A stretch of 64,000 bases of DNA, from the NCBI GenBank assembly GCA_045226255.1, contig JBGVCG010000022.1:1-64000 (forward strand), written 5' to 3'. Source of the stretch: UBA1181 sp045226255. GTDB taxonomy: Bacteria; Bacteroidota; Bacteroidia; Bacteroidales; Paludibacteraceae. Shown here one piece after another: positions 26,053-34,483 of this stretch. Numbering within the stretch: the stretch's first letter is position 1; every line of letters starts with the position of its first letter. The notes beneath the pieces are model-generated. The model searched no databases. It was not told the DNA's origin and saw only the letters and a list, made by a program, of their open reading frames with translations. A program made the translations under genes and the position numbers.

Positions 26053-27129
26053 TTATTTGAATATGCCTTTCACTCTTTTTACTGCGTGACATCCTAGGTG
26101 GGCAATCTTTGCGAGGGGTAATCCCAACCATTTGATTAGTTTGAAATTTTGGTGTGCTAGCTTCATGGTCTCGGGTGACCTGTAGTCGAAAGCGTTTAGT
26201 TTCTGCCGATTGATCTCCAGATGAGATGGGTCGTCGTCCAAGACCAATTCGAAACTCTCCGCTTTGTCGATGGGTTGATCCCCGTAGTTGTAGTTGCTGG
26301 CGGTGGTGGCGTTATTCTCACCACTTGTTTTTTGACAGTAAACACCCGAACCATCGAATCCGTAATTCCTTGATTTAGATATGGCTGGAGTTATGCAATA
26401 CATGTTTTTAAGGGCGATATATGCGCGCATGGAGATGTCTGTCTCGTATTTCATTAGGTTTGGTTTGTTCGGATCAGAGGAGAGCGCCGCATAAAAGTAA
26501 TCGTAGAAGCAAGCGTCCAGCATCTTCTTGTAGGAGCCGCTCTTGATGATTTCCGGGGCTGCTTTTATTAGCTTCCCGGTGGTGGCATATTCGTAAAATG
26601 CTTCCTCCTTTTTCCTCATGAATCCGATGCCCCAAGTGCACACGTTGAAGTCCTGGAAGAAACAGGTACTTCCTTCATTTAGAGTCCAATCTATTGGATA
26701 TGAGTAGCTTGTCACAGCGAATACCCGTGGGTCGTCGTAGTATTTCGTCAGACATTTGTTCATGTATTCCAGAAAATTCGGGGCATATTCGATGTCATCG
26801 TCCGAATAAATCCATCGGTCATAGTTCATCGCTTTAATGTTGCGGATGAGGTCGACGGAATTCTCATAGGATCCCATGTTTTGTTCCCTCTTGTATACAA
26901 CGAACTTATTGAAGGCCGTGAAATCTCCGGTTTCGAGGTAGTCGCATATCTCTTCCCAGCCTTTTCTGTACTTCTCTGCGGGAGGGTAGTCCAAGCCGAT
27001 GTACACATCCGTATACTTCGCCCAACCATTTTGTTTCAGGCTTTCTACTGTTCTCCTAAAGTGTGTGCTACGACATAAAGTGGGAATGGCTATCGGAGCA
27101 TAAATCATTTTTTCTTCAGCGTTGTTCAT
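26053..27129 (-). CDS. Glycosyltransferase, GT-A fold
   Basis: 358 residues, no signal peptide. The N-terminal half looks like a GT-A nucleotide-sugar-binding domain: PIAIPTLCRSTHFRRTVESL, then NMGSYENSVDLIRNI and the metal-binding acidic motif YSDDDIEY (about residue 115). Further conserved-looking blocks are FNVCTWGIGFMRK and a basic C-terminal tail with a hydrophobic stretch that may touch the membrane. It resembles the GT2/GT13-type glycosyltransferases found in Bacteroidota surface-glycan loci, but no sugar genes adjoin it, and the donor is unknown. Confidence 0.75.
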   Translation of the reverse strand: MNNAEEKMIYAPIAIPTLCRSTHFRRTVESLKQNGWAKYTDVYIGLDYPPAEKYRKGWEEICDYLETGDFTAFNKFVVYKREQNMGSYENSVDLIRNIKAMNYDRWIYSDDDIEYAPNFLEYMNKCLTKYYDDPRVFAVTSYSYPIDWTLNEGSTCFFQDFNVCTWGIGFMRKKEEAFYEYATTGKLIKAAPEIIKSGSYKKMLDACFYDYFYAALSSDPNKPNLMKYETDISMRAYIALKNMYCITPAISKSRNYGFDGSGVYCQKTSGENNATTASNYNYGDQPIDKAESFELVLDDDPSHLEINRQKLNAFDYRSPETMKLAHQNFKLIKWLGLPLAKIAHLGCHAVKRVKGIFK

Positions 27130-27149
27130 AAGGTTCCTCTTCTTTTTCG

Positions 27150-27180
27150 CAAATTTCGTCTATTTTGTTGATTCATACAA
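27150..27180 (-). promoter_or_regulatory. Promoter of the glycosyltransferase gene
   Basis: On the minus strand TTG (27180-27178), 20 bp, GAAATTTG (27157-27150), one mismatch to TAnnTTTG; 20 bases before the start codon. Confidence 0.5.
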
Positions 27181-27223
27181 CAGATGAATTCGTTTTATGT
27201 CGAATTTTCTATATGCCATGTAT

Positions 27224-27450
27224 AAAAAAATTGGGAGCCGGCATATATCCTCCTCTGTAATCATTCGAAGGATGATGCGGTACACTCCCAATTCGCACCT
27301 GCGGGGTACAGGCTAACCAAGCAAAGTACAAACAGACAGATTACGCTCCCGAACTATCCGTTGCGAATGAACGGACGGTTCTCGTTATATCTTGCCTTTG
27401 TAATTAGAGTCCATCAGGTGCAATCAATACAGGCAGACTTCTCATAGTTA
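27224..27450 (-). ncRNA. ssrS: Rod-shaped RNA candidate, 6S RNA-like
   Basis: There is no credible gene in 27130-27549, yet on the minus strand the sequence folds into one long imperfect rod. The closing stem pairs GCACCTG (27421-27415) with CAGGTGC (27301-27295). Inner helices pair CTAA with TTAG and ACAAAG with CTTTG; the tip pairs GAAC..TCCGTT with AACGGA..GTTC (27381-27351). Large bubbles lie between. It ends with a GGGAG/CTCCC hairpin and T7 (27293-27224), an intrinsic terminator. This shape fits 6S RNA, which binds RNA polymerase; the family call is inference and the 5' end is not fixed. Confidence 0.45.
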
Positions 27451-27549
27451 AGGAAAGAATCACTTTACCATAGTTTGTAAGCGTATATGAAAATTTAATG
27501 CAACGTGTATAATGTTCAAAGCCTTTTGTGATTCTCATAATCGACTCAT

Positions 27550-28146
27550 TCATAATGTTTCATGCAAGTTCTTGAGGCGTAGGCGGAATTCCTCGTCCAC
27601 TTCCTTTAAGGAGTCTTCGATATCCTTGATCGCCTTATCGTGTTCGGCCAATTTTTTCTTCTTGGTCTTTTTGTCCAACATATTGTCTGTCTCGACTAGT
27701 TCCCGCTCCTTCCGCTGTTTCTTCAGTTTATAAAGTTTCTGGGAGAGAGGTTGGGTATTGGTCTTTTGCCCGATTCCTTTCACCATTTCGCCGAATTGTA
27801 TGTTCTCGAATCTCAGTATCACACGGTTCTCCTCTACGGTCAAATGTCCGTTGAATGTCACGAAGTCGGCGTAGGATGTTTTGATGATGGGGTTGTAGCG
27901 GAATTTCGTCGTCATATTCGCGTCAAAGTCAAAGCCCTCGCTCAATATGTCATTGGTTGTTTTGGCGGTCCACTTCTGATCCATGAACCATGACTTCACA
28001 TCCTGATAGGCTTCCATTTTCTCTCCCTGGTAGTAGATTGTGTCTGAGATGCTCGTATTCAGGTTCTTATCCATTGTGAATACATAATCCTCTGCCATGA
28101 GTCCGGTAGGAAGGATTGAAATCAATAACAATTTTAATGCTTTCAT
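27550..28146 (-). CDS. Secreted DUF4468-like protein with charged C-terminal helix
   Basis: 198 residues with a signal peptide (SILPTGLMAE). Residues ~20-115 (DTIYYQGEKMEAYQDVKSWF, then GHLTVEENRVILRFENIQF) resemble the DUF4468 domain, a TBP-like fold common in Bacteroidota secreted proteins. The last ~60 residues are a lysine/glutamate-rich helix that is probably a coiled coil. Function unknown; the gene stands alone with its own promoter. The DUF assignment is from pattern only. Confidence 0.6.
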   Translation of the reverse strand: MKALKLLLISILPTGLMAEDYVFTMDKNLNTSISDTIYYQGEKMEAYQDVKSWFMDQKWTAKTTNDILSEGFDFDANMTTKFRYNPIIKTSYADFVTFNGHLTVEENRVILRFENIQFGEMVKGIGQKTNTQPLSQKLYKLKKQRKERELVETDNMLDKKTKKKKLAEHDKAIKDIEDSLKEVDEEFRLRLKNLHETL

Positions 28147-28215
28147 AAGAATACTAATTGAATTTATAATTATCTGTTTATCTTTTTCTTTCTGTTATTA
28201 CGTGTTATCTGTACG

Positions 28216-28246
28216 CAAAGTAAATAAGTATTTGTAAGACTACAAA
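28216..28246 (-). promoter_or_regulatory. Promoter of the DUF4468-like gene
   Basis: On the minus strand TTTG (28246-28243), 19 bp, TTACTTTG (28223-28216), one mismatch to TAnnTTTG. Confidence 0.6.
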
Positions 28247-28494
28247 ATAATTTACGTAAAAAATACATCAAATAATTCAAATAGATTATTAATTGTTTGA
28301 TTTTCAGGTAGAAAAATTATTTATAAAATTCAATGTTTTATGCGGTGATAGGATAAAACGCATATTATCTTCGGATTATTTCGATAAAAAATTCATGAAT
28401 AAAATATAGGACCATTCTGATCACGGGTCTGTTCTACATAGCTTTTGGGGAGATGTTCCCAGGGATATGTTCGGGGGGGTGGATAAATGGCTTA

Positions 28495-28526
28495 TTTGCA
28501 ACAGTCATACTTTTTATGTATTTTCG
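28495..28526 (+). promoter_or_regulatory. Promoter of the DEAD-box helicase gene
   Basis: TTTG (28495-28498), 20 bp, TATTTTCG (28519-28526), one mismatch to TAnnTTTG. The leader would be about 65 bases. The rest of the AT-rich gene-free stretch 28147-28598 holds the divergent promoter above and a G-run (28473-28481), but no gene that I can support. Confidence 0.6.
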
Positions 28527-28598
28527 CGCTGATTTTTAGAAGGAAGGGGGACCTTTTTCCCCCACTTAACGCCGCATGAGAGCGGATATATTTATTTT

Positions 28599-30476
28599 AT
28601 GGCAACATTTAGAGAACTGGGATTGAGCGAAGAAATCCTACGCGGAATTGAAGATTTGGGCTTTGTGGAACCAATGCCGATTCAGGAAAAGGTAACACCC
28701 TATCTTCTTGGGGAAGGAACAGAGGATTTAGTCGCATTGGCCCAAACAGGAACAGGAAAGACGGCGGGATTCGGTCTGCCGCTCCTACAGCTGACTGACA
28801 GCAGTGTGAACAAAATCCAAGCATTGGTACTATCTCCTACGCGTGAGCTTTGTATCCAAATAGCCAATGACTTGAAAAAATTTGCGAAGTACATCAATGG
28901 GATGAAGGTCGTACCTGTGTACGGAGGAGAAAGCATTGTCACACAATTCAGACAATTGGACGTACCACCTCAGATTCTGGTGGCTACGCCTGGACGACTC
29001 ATCGACCTGATCGAGCGCAAGAAGGTGGATTTGTCGGACATTAAACACCTCGTGTTGGACGAGGCGGACGAGATGCTGAACATGGGTTTCCAAGAGGATA
29101 TCGAACGTATCCTTGAAGAGACGCCAGAGGAGCGCCGTACGCTGCTCTTCTCCGCAACCATGCCGAAGGAGATCGCCAACATCGCGAAGAAGTACATGAA
29201 GAATAGCGTGGAAATCGCTATCGGTCGTAAGAACTCGGGCACCGAAAACGTGGAGCATATCTACTACATGGTGCAGGCGAAGGACCGTTACAACTGTTTG
29301 AAACGTCTGGTGGACATCAATCCGGACATCTATGCGATTGTCTTTTGCCGCACGCGCCAGGAGACGAAGGAGGTGGCCGACAAGCTGATGCAGGACGGCT
29401 ACAATGCGGATGCGCTCCACGGAGACCTCTCCCAAGCGCAGCGTGACACGGTTATGCAACGCTTCCGTATCAAGAACCTACAGATACTCGTGGCAACGGA
29501 TGTGGCTGCCAGAGGTCTGGACGTCAGCAACTTGACGCACGTCATCAACTACAACTTGCCGGATGATATCGAGAGCTATACCCACCGAAGCGGACGTACG
29601 GGCCGTGCGGGGAAGAAGGGTGTCTCCATCGCCATCATCCACATCAAGGAGAAGCATAAGATTAAGGCGATCGAGAAGGAGATCAACCGTACCTTTGTCC
29701 AAGGACGTGTGCCTAGCGGATTGGAGGTGTGCCAAAGCCAGCTCTTCTCCCTGGTGAACAAAATCAAGGAGTCTGGCGAGAATATCGACAAGAGGCAAAT
29801 TGACCCTTATTTGCCGATGATCATGGAGCAACTCAAGGATATCACCCGCGAGGATCTGATCGTCAACTTCGTCTCCCAAGAGTTCAACCGATTCCTCGAA
29901 TACTACAAGGATGCAGTGGATTTGAACATCCCTGACAAGAAGGATAAGCCTAGCAGAGAGCGTGGTGAGAAGGGTGAACGTGGCGAGAGGGGCGATCGTC
30001 GCTCACGGAAACGTGGAGGCGAAATGACCCGCCTGAAGATCAACATGGGTCAGCGTGACGGTTTTACTCCGAAGCGTGTCTTGGGCTTGATCAATGACAC
30101 CACCAACAACAAGGACATCGATGTGCACGACATCGAGATTACGCCAAGATATTCCTTCTTCGACGTGGACAAGAGCGTCGTGAAGGAGATGATGGTCGCC
30201 TTTGAGCGCAGAAGGAACGAGGGCATCGAGCTTCTGGAAGTACTCAAGGACCGCAAGAACAAGCGTGAGCGTGAGGAGTTGAGGCGTGGCATGGAAGGTG
30301 GTCGCTCCGGCCGTGGCAAGGAGTGGGAGTCCGACAAGAAGGGCAAACCCGCATTCTGGGAGGGCGCGAAGAACGCCACCAAGAGGGAACGCTCCTACGA
30401 GAGGGAGAGCAGACACCGTGATGACGACTCGAAGAGCTTCAGAAGGAACAAGGATAGCTTTAGAAGAAAACGTTAA
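28599..30476 (+). CDS. deaD: DEAD-box ATP-dependent RNA helicase with DbpA-type RNA-binding domain
   Basis: 625 residues. All helicase motifs are intact: Q motif (EPMPIQEKV), AQTGTGKT, PTRELCIQI, ATPGRLID, DEAD, SAT, ARGLD and HRSGRTGRAG. After the two RecA domains (to ~365) comes a linker rich in RGEKGERGERGDRR, a DbpA/CsdA-like RNA-binding domain (~485-560, RLKINMGQRDGFTPKRVL) and a long Arg/Lys/Glu-rich tail. It unwinds RNA in ribosome assembly or mRNA decay. The symbol is by family resemblance to DeaD/CsdA. yigZ follows 7 bases later. Confidence 0.93.
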   Translation: MATFRELGLSEEILRGIEDLGFVEPMPIQEKVTPYLLGEGTEDLVALAQTGTGKTAGFGLPLLQLTDSSVNKIQALVLSPTRELCIQIANDLKKFAKYINGMKVVPVYGGESIVTQFRQLDVPPQILVATPGRLIDLIERKKVDLSDIKHLVLDEADEMLNMGFQEDIERILEETPEERRTLLFSATMPKEIANIAKKYMKNSVEIAIGRKNSGTENVEHIYYMVQAKDRYNCLKRLVDINPDIYAIVFCRTRQETKEVADKLMQDGYNADALHGDLSQAQRDTVMQRFRIKNLQILVATDVAARGLDVSNLTHVINYNLPDDIESYTHRSGRTGRAGKKGVSIAIIHIKEKHKIKAIEKEINRTFVQGRVPSGLEVCQSQLFSLVNKIKESGENIDKRQIDPYLPMIMEQLKDITREDLIVNFVSQEFNRFLEYYKDAVDLNIPDKKDKPSRERGEKGERGERGDRRSRKRGGEMTRLKINMGQRDGFTPKRVLGLINDTTNNKDIDVHDIEITPRYSFFDVDKSVVKEMMVAFERRRNEGIELLEVLKDRKNKREREELRRGMEGGRSGRGKEWESDKKGKPAFWEGAKNATKRERSYERESRHRDDDSKSFRRNKDSFRRKR

Positions 30477-30483
30477 GATATAG

Positions 30484-31086
30484 ATGGATACTTATCTGAC
30501 ACTGGCAAGGATCTCGGAGGGACTCTACAAGGAGAAGGGGAGTAAATTCCTCGCCTTCGCCATTCCAGTGTCCGATGTGGAGGAAGTCAAGGAGATACTG
30601 AAGGAGAAGCGGAAGGAATACCACGACGCGCGACACGTCTGCTTTGCCTACGTGATGGGCGAGAAGGGCGAGGAGACCCGGGCGAACGACGACGGGGAAC
30701 CCTCCGGTACCGCCGGGAAACCGATGCTGGGAACGCTCGTCTCGAAAGGGGTGACCAACGTGCTCTTGGTGGTGGTCCGCTACTTCGGCGGAACAAAGCT
30801 GGGCACCAGCGGACTGATCAACGCCTATCGCGAGGCCTGCCTCGATGCCTTGGAGCAGAACGAGGTGGTGGAGAAGATCGTGGAGAGCAGGTGCGACATC
30901 CAATTCGAGTATCCTTTCCTCAACGACGTGATGCGCATCGTGAAGGAGGAGAACGCGACCATCGTCAGCCAGAATTTCGACAACGACTGCACCATGCGGA
31001 TCTCCATCCGAAAGCGGGACGAGGAGAAACTCCGAAGTAGGTTATCCAAGATCGAGCGGCTGATTTTCCTCGATGAAAAGGCATAA
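30484..31086 (+). CDS. yigZ: YigZ/IMPACT family protein
   Basis: 200 residues, standard length. The N-terminal UPF0029 domain shows KEKGSKFLAFA, DARHVCFAYVMG and the signature NDDGEPSGTAGKPML, then VRYFGGTKLGTSGLI; a small C-terminal domain (~135-200) has the elongation-factor-like fold. The family is widespread and relates to eukaryotic IMPACT, a translational-control protein; its bacterial role is unclear. It is cotranscribed with the helicase and ended by a perfect terminator. Confidence 0.92.
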   Translation: MDTYLTLARISEGLYKEKGSKFLAFAIPVSDVEEVKEILKEKRKEYHDARHVCFAYVMGEKGEETRANDDGEPSGTAGKPMLGTLVSKGVTNVLLVVVRYFGGTKLGTSGLINAYREACLDALEQNEVVEKIVESRCDIQFEYPFLNDVMRIVKEENATIVSQNFDNDCTMRISIRKRDEEKLRSRLSKIERLIFLDEKA

Positions 31087-31095
31087 AAAGAGAAG

Positions 31096-31128
31096 CGGCG
31101 GGTAGTTCGGATACTACCCGCCGTTTTT
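31096..31128 (+). terminator. Terminator between yigZ and repeat protein A (convergent genes)
   Basis: An 11-bp perfect stem (CGGCGGGTAGT with ACTACCCGCCG), six-base loop and T5. On the other strand a CTTCTCTTTTT stretch follows, so it probably serves both genes. Confidence 0.9.
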
Positions 31129-31160
31129 AGTTTCAATAGAAATCTATCGAATCCGAATCG

Positions 31161-34100
31161 TCACTTCACCACCACCTTCGCGGCTTTCCCGCCAGCCTTC
31201 ACCACGTAGACGCCCGCCTGACGCACAGGGATGCGGGCCTCCTCGCCACGGCTAATGCCGACCAAAGTACCGAGAAGATCATAGACGCTGATTGGCTCCG
31301 TCGCGCCATCAACGCAGATGGTCTTGTCCGTGACATAGAGATTTACATGGTCGCCCAGGAAGTCGTCGACACCGTCAACTGGGCGGAAATGGATGTGGTA
31401 TTCCGTCTTCGAAGTAGTATCACCAGTTCCGAATCGGGCTGTAAGCGTAAGAATGTTCGTGGAGTCATCATAGGACTCTGTGGCGACAACTCCCGCCGGC
31501 AGTTCATATTTGAATTCCTCTGCCTTGTATTCCCTGTTAATATAGTGCTCAAGTTTATCAATAGCCTCGTATGTGAGATTTTCACCCACAAGTATTGAGG
31601 TCACACATGGTTGGAGAACCACAGAATATGTGTCTACCAACGATTGGATTGTCCGATGAGAGAATATGTAGTATATCGTGTGGGCTTCTTCAGAATACTG
31701 GTTGTCCATAGTAACGTCAACGTTTGAGATTGTACTATAACTAAACCTGCCGTATGTGAAATCAGTAGGATAAGGCGAAAATGCCTTGTATTCGTGCTCG
31801 TTGGCGATAACATTCACATTGTTGCTCCATTCTTCTCCAGAATAATAGACAACCTCAAATGAATATATAGATAAGCTGTCAATCTTCTTCGTTAGAATTT
31901 TATAAACATGAATGTTGCTGGAATCTTCTTTGTAGTCTTCCCCTTTGACAGTAATAGAAATAACACCCGTCTTTTCCTCATAAGAGACATCGAATGTCGA
32001 ATATTTTGAATTGCTCCATCTCAACGTGCTATTATAAATACCATAAGTGTCATCGTTAAAAAATTTCGGTTTTGACAAAACTATGTAATAACCGTCATCC
32101 CTACAATTCGAGACTTCTTTGTGACACCCCCCACCATTTTGGACAGCAGAAAATGAGTAATCAGAGAGGTCGTATATGTAGTTGTCTTTAGAAAAGGTGT
32201 CAATCGGTATTTCGTCAAGTTTCAATGAGGTCAAGAAGGTCTCTGGTTTAGATTTTTTAAACTTGATAACATACGTCGTCTTACTATCGTTCGTTGCCAG
32301 TACACTCCCACCCCAGGAAACATAACCTAAAGTGACATGGATTCTCAAAATGTCCGTATCATAATCATAGTATTCTTCCTCGATAGTCATCAACCTATAA
32401 AAATCATCAGAAATACCATTATAAATACCATTAACTATCACGCCAGGCTGAAGTGATGTGTAAGAGACTTCCCCTTCGTGATATTCTAAGGAATCCGAGA
32501 AATCGTACTCGTATTTGTCCCACGAGAAGCCATCCACAGGATTTCCATTGATACTCAATGAAGTCAAACATACATCTTCTATTAATGGGAAATCGATGAT
32601 ATATTCATTTTTTTGATGGATTATTTTGTTTTCGACCGTGATATGCAAAGAAGTCTCATAGGCGGTCCACGTCACAATAGATCCCGGAAATGCTGTGTAA
32701 GAAAAGGTCCTTCCCTGTGGCGAATAGAGACCGCCTAATGTGTATTTGAATGTGGTAGGTGAGAAATTGTCCACCGGGCTCCCATTAAAACTCAATGAAG
32801 TCAGATAAGCTTCAGGAGCTTTGCAGCGGATGGAATAAGTGTGCACATTGCTTGAATCTTGTTTGAAATCGGCGCCATATACACGAATCGACAATGTGTT
32901 GGTTGAATCATCATAGCTTTTTTCCACGGTAGAACCTAGCGAGAATTCGTAATCAAGATTCCAACTCCAGGAGGCTGGTAAGTCCATGAAATCATACTCA
33001 TATTTGTCCTGCGAAAAACCCTCGACAGGTTCCCCGTCGTTTGTCATGGAAGTAATATACGATTCAGGCGTAGCGAACTTGATTGTATAAATGCTCGTGT
33101 TGGACGAGTCTTGGGAAGATCCGTTTCCTTGGACATGAATTGTCACTTGTCCCGTCTTCCAATCGTAGAATGTTTCCGCAGACGAACCGAAAGGCGTTCT
33201 ATAAGTTATTTCTCGATACACTCTATCCGAAAGATCGTAATGGTATTTATCGGGAGAGAAACTATCTATCGTATTACCACTGACCATTAGGGACAAGAGA
33301 CAAGCCTCTCCTTCGTGTAATGCGTGCCCGTACGAGTATATGGTACTATCTTTCAGGACATAATTTGAACCTATGTAATTATATGTTATGGTTTTTATTC
33401 TTCTATTTTGGCTGTCGTAACTATGTTCCATCTTGCGACGAGATGTACCTTTCACATCGTAATCAGAGGAATAAGCGTCGAGGCTAAACTCGCTACTCCT
33501 GTATTCTGTGAATTCCTCTACCTCAATCAAATTATATTTGTTGTCGTATTGGTTCTTATAGATTGTTTTGTCATAAGATGAACTCGATTCCGCAACGCCT
33601 CCCCTATGTGAGCTACTATTTGACCTATTTTCAAGGTTTATATTTCCGAACGAATCGCACTTCATACCATAACCGTCATTTATAACCCATGTGTCATGGA
33701 GTTGATAATCATTACTATATTCCTTTAATTCACCAGATTCCGAAAATTCAACGTGACCTGACATAAAGGATATAAAGGATTTGGAGGCATTGATGGATTC
33801 CAACATCCCGTTATTATAGAAACGAAGTTCTATTTCATCGGGACTATAACCCATATAATTGGGGAAATCTTTTTTTTCTCTCCATTGTTTCGTCACTTTA
33901 TCGCGAATGTAGTAAATTGTGTCCACCCTTTCCCCTGTCATGTCGGTGATGTAACCTATGTTGATGTGAGAGAAGTCGTCATTGTCGATGAGAGCATAGC
34001 CTCTTATACTGAGAGATGAGTAGAAAGAACTACTATGGTATATGTCGTATTGGATAATTTGTCCTTTGTCATTGTATTGGGTAAAATAGCACGGTGTACT

Positions 34101-34244
34101 ATCTATCACCATGTCCAGCACGAAGGTGGTGTCCAACTTCTCTGCCCAAAGCGAAGAGGGGCAGCAGAGCCCCAATAACCCTAAAATGACCGCGACGCGC
34201 TTCTTCCCGAGAAGGCGACCGCCTAATTGCCTCAATTGTTCCAT
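31161..34244 (-). CDS. Cadherin-like beta-sandwich repeat surface protein A with T9SS sorting domain
   Basis: 1027 residues from ATG 34244, chosen over an ATG 48 bases upstream because the same MEQL start recurs in both paralogs. A signal peptide ends at SSLWA. Residues ~35-300 are a shared N-terminal region with YD-like tyrosine-rich strands (DSQNRRIKTITYNY). Then come about seven diverged units of 75-110 residues, such as YLTSLSFNGSPVDNFSPTTF and VEKSYDDSTNTLSIRVYG, matching the cadherin-like beta-sandwich domain (PF12733 type). The last ~75 residues are a type IX sorting domain (ISVYDLLGTLVG ... GVYVVKAGGKAAKVVVK). No catalytic motif; adhesin or scaffold is inferred. First of three tandem paralogs by position. 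Confidence 0.75.
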   Translation of the reverse strand: MEQLRQLGGRLLGKKRVAVILGLLGLCCPSSLWAEKLDTTFVLDMVIDSTPCYFTQYNDKGQIIQYDIYHSSSFYSSLSIRGYALIDNDDFSHINIGYITDMTGERVDTIYYIRDKVTKQWREKKDFPNYMGYSPDEIELRFYNNGMLESINASKSFISFMSGHVEFSESGELKEYSNDYQLHDTWVINDGYGMKCDSFGNINLENRSNSSSHRGGVAESSSSYDKTIYKNQYDNKYNLIEVEEFTEYRSSEFSLDAYSSDYDVKGTSRRKMEHSYDSQNRRIKTITYNYIGSNYVLKDSTIYSYGHALHEGEACLLSLMVSGNTIDSFSPDKYHYDLSDRVYREITYRTPFGSSAETFYDWKTGQVTIHVQGNGSSQDSSNTSIYTIKFATPESYITSMTNDGEPVEGFSQDKYEYDFMDLPASWSWNLDYEFSLGSTVEKSYDDSTNTLSIRVYGADFKQDSSNVHTYSIRCKAPEAYLTSLSFNGSPVDNFSPTTFKYTLGGLYSPQGRTFSYTAFPGSIVTWTAYETSLHITVENKIIHQKNEYIIDFPLIEDVCLTSLSINGNPVDGFSWDKYEYDFSDSLEYHEGEVSYTSLQPGVIVNGIYNGISDDFYRLMTIEEEYYDYDTDILRIHVTLGYVSWGGSVLATNDSKTTYVIKFKKSKPETFLTSLKLDEIPIDTFSKDNYIYDLSDYSFSAVQNGGGCHKEVSNCRDDGYYIVLSKPKFFNDDTYGIYNSTLRWSNSKYSTFDVSYEEKTGVISITVKGEDYKEDSSNIHVYKILTKKIDSLSIYSFEVVYYSGEEWSNNVNVIANEHEYKAFSPYPTDFTYGRFSYSTISNVDVTMDNQYSEEAHTIYYIFSHRTIQSLVDTYSVVLQPCVTSILVGENLTYEAIDKLEHYINREYKAEEFKYELPAGVVATESYDDSTNILTLTARFGTGDTTSKTEYHIHFRPVDGVDDFLGDHVNLYVTDKTICVDGATEPISVYDLLGTLVGISRGEEARIPVRQAGVYVVKAGGKAAKVVVK

Positions 34245-34420
34245 AAGCGAACTAACTTTATGATAGTACAATAAAATAAAACCACCTGCCATTCCACAAT
34301 GCGTGGCGGCATGTCTCCTTAGAATGACAGAACATATCTAAGTTACGAAAAAATTAGCAGGGAAAAAAGTTTTTTTGTGATTTGTGTGAAAAAATTTAGC
34401 ATGCCGATTGGCGCATAAAA

Positions 34421-34463
34421 ATAAGGGGACATCGGATGTCCGAAGATCCGATGTCCCCTTTGT
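34421..34463 (-). terminator. Terminator after repeat protein B
   Basis: A 15-bp stem (AAGGGGACATCGGAT with ATCCGATGTCCCCTT), then TATTTTTA on the minus strand, just past the stop at 34484. Confidence 0.85.
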
Positions 34464-34483
34464 TAGAGAAATTTTTCAATGTG

